Assembly: GCF_000025345.1 (NCBI RefSeq)
Contig: NC_013757.1
Coordinates: 4,464,001-4,528,000, forward strand
DNA: 64,000 nucleotides
Direction: 5' to 3'
From: Geodermatophilus obscurus DSM 43160
GTDB taxonomy: Bacteria; Actinomycetota; Actinomycetes; Mycobacteriales; Geodermatophilaceae
The position numbers and the translations under genes are program-made. The notes below the pieces were generated by a model. It ran no database searches and was not told where the DNA came from. It saw only the letters and a program-made list of their open reading frames with translations. Below, in pieces: positions 62,620 to 64,000 of this stretch (position 1 is its first letter; every line of letters begins with the position of its first letter).

Positions 62620-63437
62620 CCCTGCCGCCGCGGTGCGTCGTACCGCCCGAGCGCGGCCCGCAGCAGGATTTCCACCAGCGCGAACTGGGCGCGCCGGCCG
62701 TGGATCTTCGTGGGGACGTCGCCGGCGTCCGGGTAGGCGCGGGTGACCGGCACCTCGGTGCACCGGTAGCCCAGCCGTGCGGCCCGGATCGGCAGGTAGG
62801 CCAGCAGCTCGTAGGTGTCGAAGACCTCCCGCATCGGCGCGACCCGCGGGTCCAGCAGCAGCGCCCGCGAGTGGCCGCGGAACCCGTTCGTCGTGTCGGT
62901 GTACCGCGTCCGGGCGGCCAGCGACGTCACCGGGGCGTGCAGGAACTTGATGGCCAGGTGCCGCTCGCGCGGGGTGTTGACCGCCTCGCCGCCGGGGACG
63001 TAGCGGGAGCCCTGGACGAAGCCTGCGCCCGCGTCGAGCGCGGCGACGAACCGGGGCAGCGCCGAGACGTCGTCCTTGCCGTTGCCGTCGACGGTGATGA
63101 CGCCCTCGTACCCCTCGGTGAGCGCGAAGGCGAAGCCCATCCGCAGCTGGGCGCTGAGCTTCCCGCTGTCGCGCTTCACCAGCACCGCCCGGACGCCGAG
63201 GCCGTCCAGCAGCTCCGGGTCGTTCGAGCCGTCGGTGCTGCCGCCGTCGGCGACGACCACGTCGAGGTCCAGCCCGAGGTCGCGCAGCCGGCGCAGCTGG
63301 CCCAGGACGCGCTCGCCCTCGTTGATCACCGGGATCACGACGCAGTAGCGGCTGGCGCGCGGGCGCAGCACGTGCACGTCGCCGCGGGGCACCGCCCAGC
63401 CGGTGGTGTCGGGGGTGGCCCGCAGGTCGCTGCTCAC
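62616..63437 (-). CDS. Family 2 glycosyltransferase (polyprenyl-phosphate type)
   Basis: 273 residues. YCVVIPVINEGERVLGQLRR, VVVADGGSTDGS, the GVITVDGNGKDD catalytic Asp region, QGSRYVPGG and a C-terminal KIHGRRAQF. Resembles dolichyl-phosphate mannose synthase-like enzymes. GTGA overlaps on both sides tie it to GtrA and the TIM-barrel gene. Confidence 0.85.
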   Translation of the reverse strand: MSSDLRATPDTTGWAVPRGDVHVLRPRASRYCVVIPVINEGERVLGQLRRLRDLGLDLDVVVADGGSTDGSNDPELLDGLGVRAVLVKRDSGKLSAQLRMGFAFALTEGYEGVITVDGNGKDDVSALPRFVAALDAGAGFVQGSRYVPGGEAVNTPRERHLAIKFLHAPVTSLAARTRYTDTTNGFRGHSRALLLDPRVAPMREVFDTYELLAYLPIRAARLGYRCTEVPVTRAYPDAGDVPTKIHGRRAQFALVEILLRAALGRYDAPRRQG

Positions 63438-64000
63438 GAGTAGGTCTTCCTCACGAACTCGGCGGTGCGCCAGACGGCGCCGGTCAGGTCGTCCTCGCTG
63501 GGCGGCAGCATCTCCACGGAGACGTGCCCGCCGTAGTCCGCGGCCCGCAGCGCCGCGGCGACCGCCTCGTGGTCGACCGGGCCCTCCGGCCCGACCGGGC
63601 CGAGCTGCGGCGCGCTGGCGTGCACGTGCGCCAGCACGTCGGCCCCCGCGCGGACGCGCTCGACGGCGTCGTCCCCCGCCAGCGCCATGCAGGCGGTGTC
63701 CAGGTGCAGCCGGACGCCGGGCGAGTCGACGGCGCGCACGAAGGCGGTCGAGGCGACCGCGTCGGTCAGCCAGTCGCACCGGTAGACGGTCGGGTTGGCC
63801 TCGATGCAGAAGCACACGCCGAGGTCCGCGGCACGCGCTCCGAGGCCGGCGAAGACCTCGGCGGCGATCTCGTCGGCGCGCGCCACGGGCAGGTCCCCGC
63901 GACGCCGGTTGCCCGGCGAGCCGAACACCAGGCGGGTCGCGCCCAGGCCCGAGGCCAGCCGGGCCATCCCGAGGAGGTGCTCGGTGAGGCCCGCGCGCGC
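63434..64000 (-). CDS. Sugar phosphate isomerase/epimerase-like TIM-barrel protein, C-terminal part
   Basis: About 188 residues visible; the N terminus lies outside the window and the frame stays open to the last base. CFCIEANPTVYRCDW, RLHLDTACMAL, HVHASAPQLGPV and GGHVSVEMLPPSE carry the Glu, Asp, His and Glu metal ligands of the xylose-isomerase-like barrel (AP endonuclease 2 family). In an operon with the glycosyltransferase and GtrA it probably modifies a sugar; reaction unknown. Confidence 0.8.
   Translation of the reverse strand, partial: ARAGLTEHLLGMARLASGLGATRLVFGSPGNRRRGDLPVARADEIAAEVFAGLGARAADLGVCFCIEANPTVYRCDWLTDAVASTAFVRAVDSPGVRLHLDTACMALAGDDAVERVRAGADVLAHVHASAPQLGPVGPEGPVDHEAVAAALRAADYGGHVSVEMLPPSEDDLTGAVWRTAEFVRKTYS

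Overview
The window is uniformly GC-rich (roughly 75% by eye), and the gene families are those of an actinomycete: MoeZ, DUF3152, DUF3107, DUF3499, DUF6758, DUF6912, an Rv3235-family protein, MtrA-MtrB-LpqB, WhiB2, CofD/CofE and a WXG100 protein. From family content I infer a Geodermatophilales-like organism (Blastococcus/Geodermatophilus/Modestobacter type), but nothing in the window proves the genus. I saw no tRNA, rRNA, CRISPR array, transposase or integrase.

Much of the backbone follows the gene order I recall from Mycobacterium tuberculosis Rv3206c-Rv3262. Positions 0.4-9.4 kb hold moeZ, a DUF3152 metzincin-like protein, a hydrolase, a TetR regulator, DUF3107, a ferritin-like protein, a DEAD-box helicase and a PQQ-like propeller. 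Positions 28.4-42 kb hold an Rv3235-family protein, secA, hpf, a ComF protein, lpqB-mtrB-mtrA and sahH; tmk, expected between mtrA and sahH, is absent. Positions 51-61 kb hold manA, a SIS protein, a Trm112-like protein, manB, DUF3499, a zinicin-like protein, whiB2, cofD and cofE.

Lineage-specific blocks separate these. 9.5-17.5 kb: a hydrolase coupled to an MpaB-family oxygenase, a RecB-like nuclease with PHP and PH-domain genes, Nudix, MaoC and HTTM genes. 17.5-28.3 kb: a WXG100 gene divergent from an FHA-FtsK ATPase, a WS/DGAT-like protein, a SAF plus CpaE-like pair divergent from a small HTH gene, and a LysM gene. 42-51.3 kb: a glycan island with an HNH-Excalibur lipoprotein, a TylF-like methyltransferase, three genes resembling WbpD, WbpE and WbpB (2,3-diamino-uronic sugar nucleotides), a family 2 glycosyltransferase, a large polytopic protein and a flippase-like protein. 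A decayed manA fragment lies at 44.04 kb and intact manA at 51.3 kb. 61.3-64 kb: rmlA, then GtrA, a second glycosyltransferase and a TIM-barrel protein.

The most unusual signal is a family of about twelve GGACCCCGTCC...GGACGGGGCC palindromic intergenic repeats. They sit within a few bases of stop codons, and several copies are nested inside other copies, which suggests past mobility. One copy lies between cofD and cofE and appears to encode the N terminus of CofE. Many genes also carry a TANNNT -10 box 6-7 bases before the start codon, pointing to widespread leaderless transcription.
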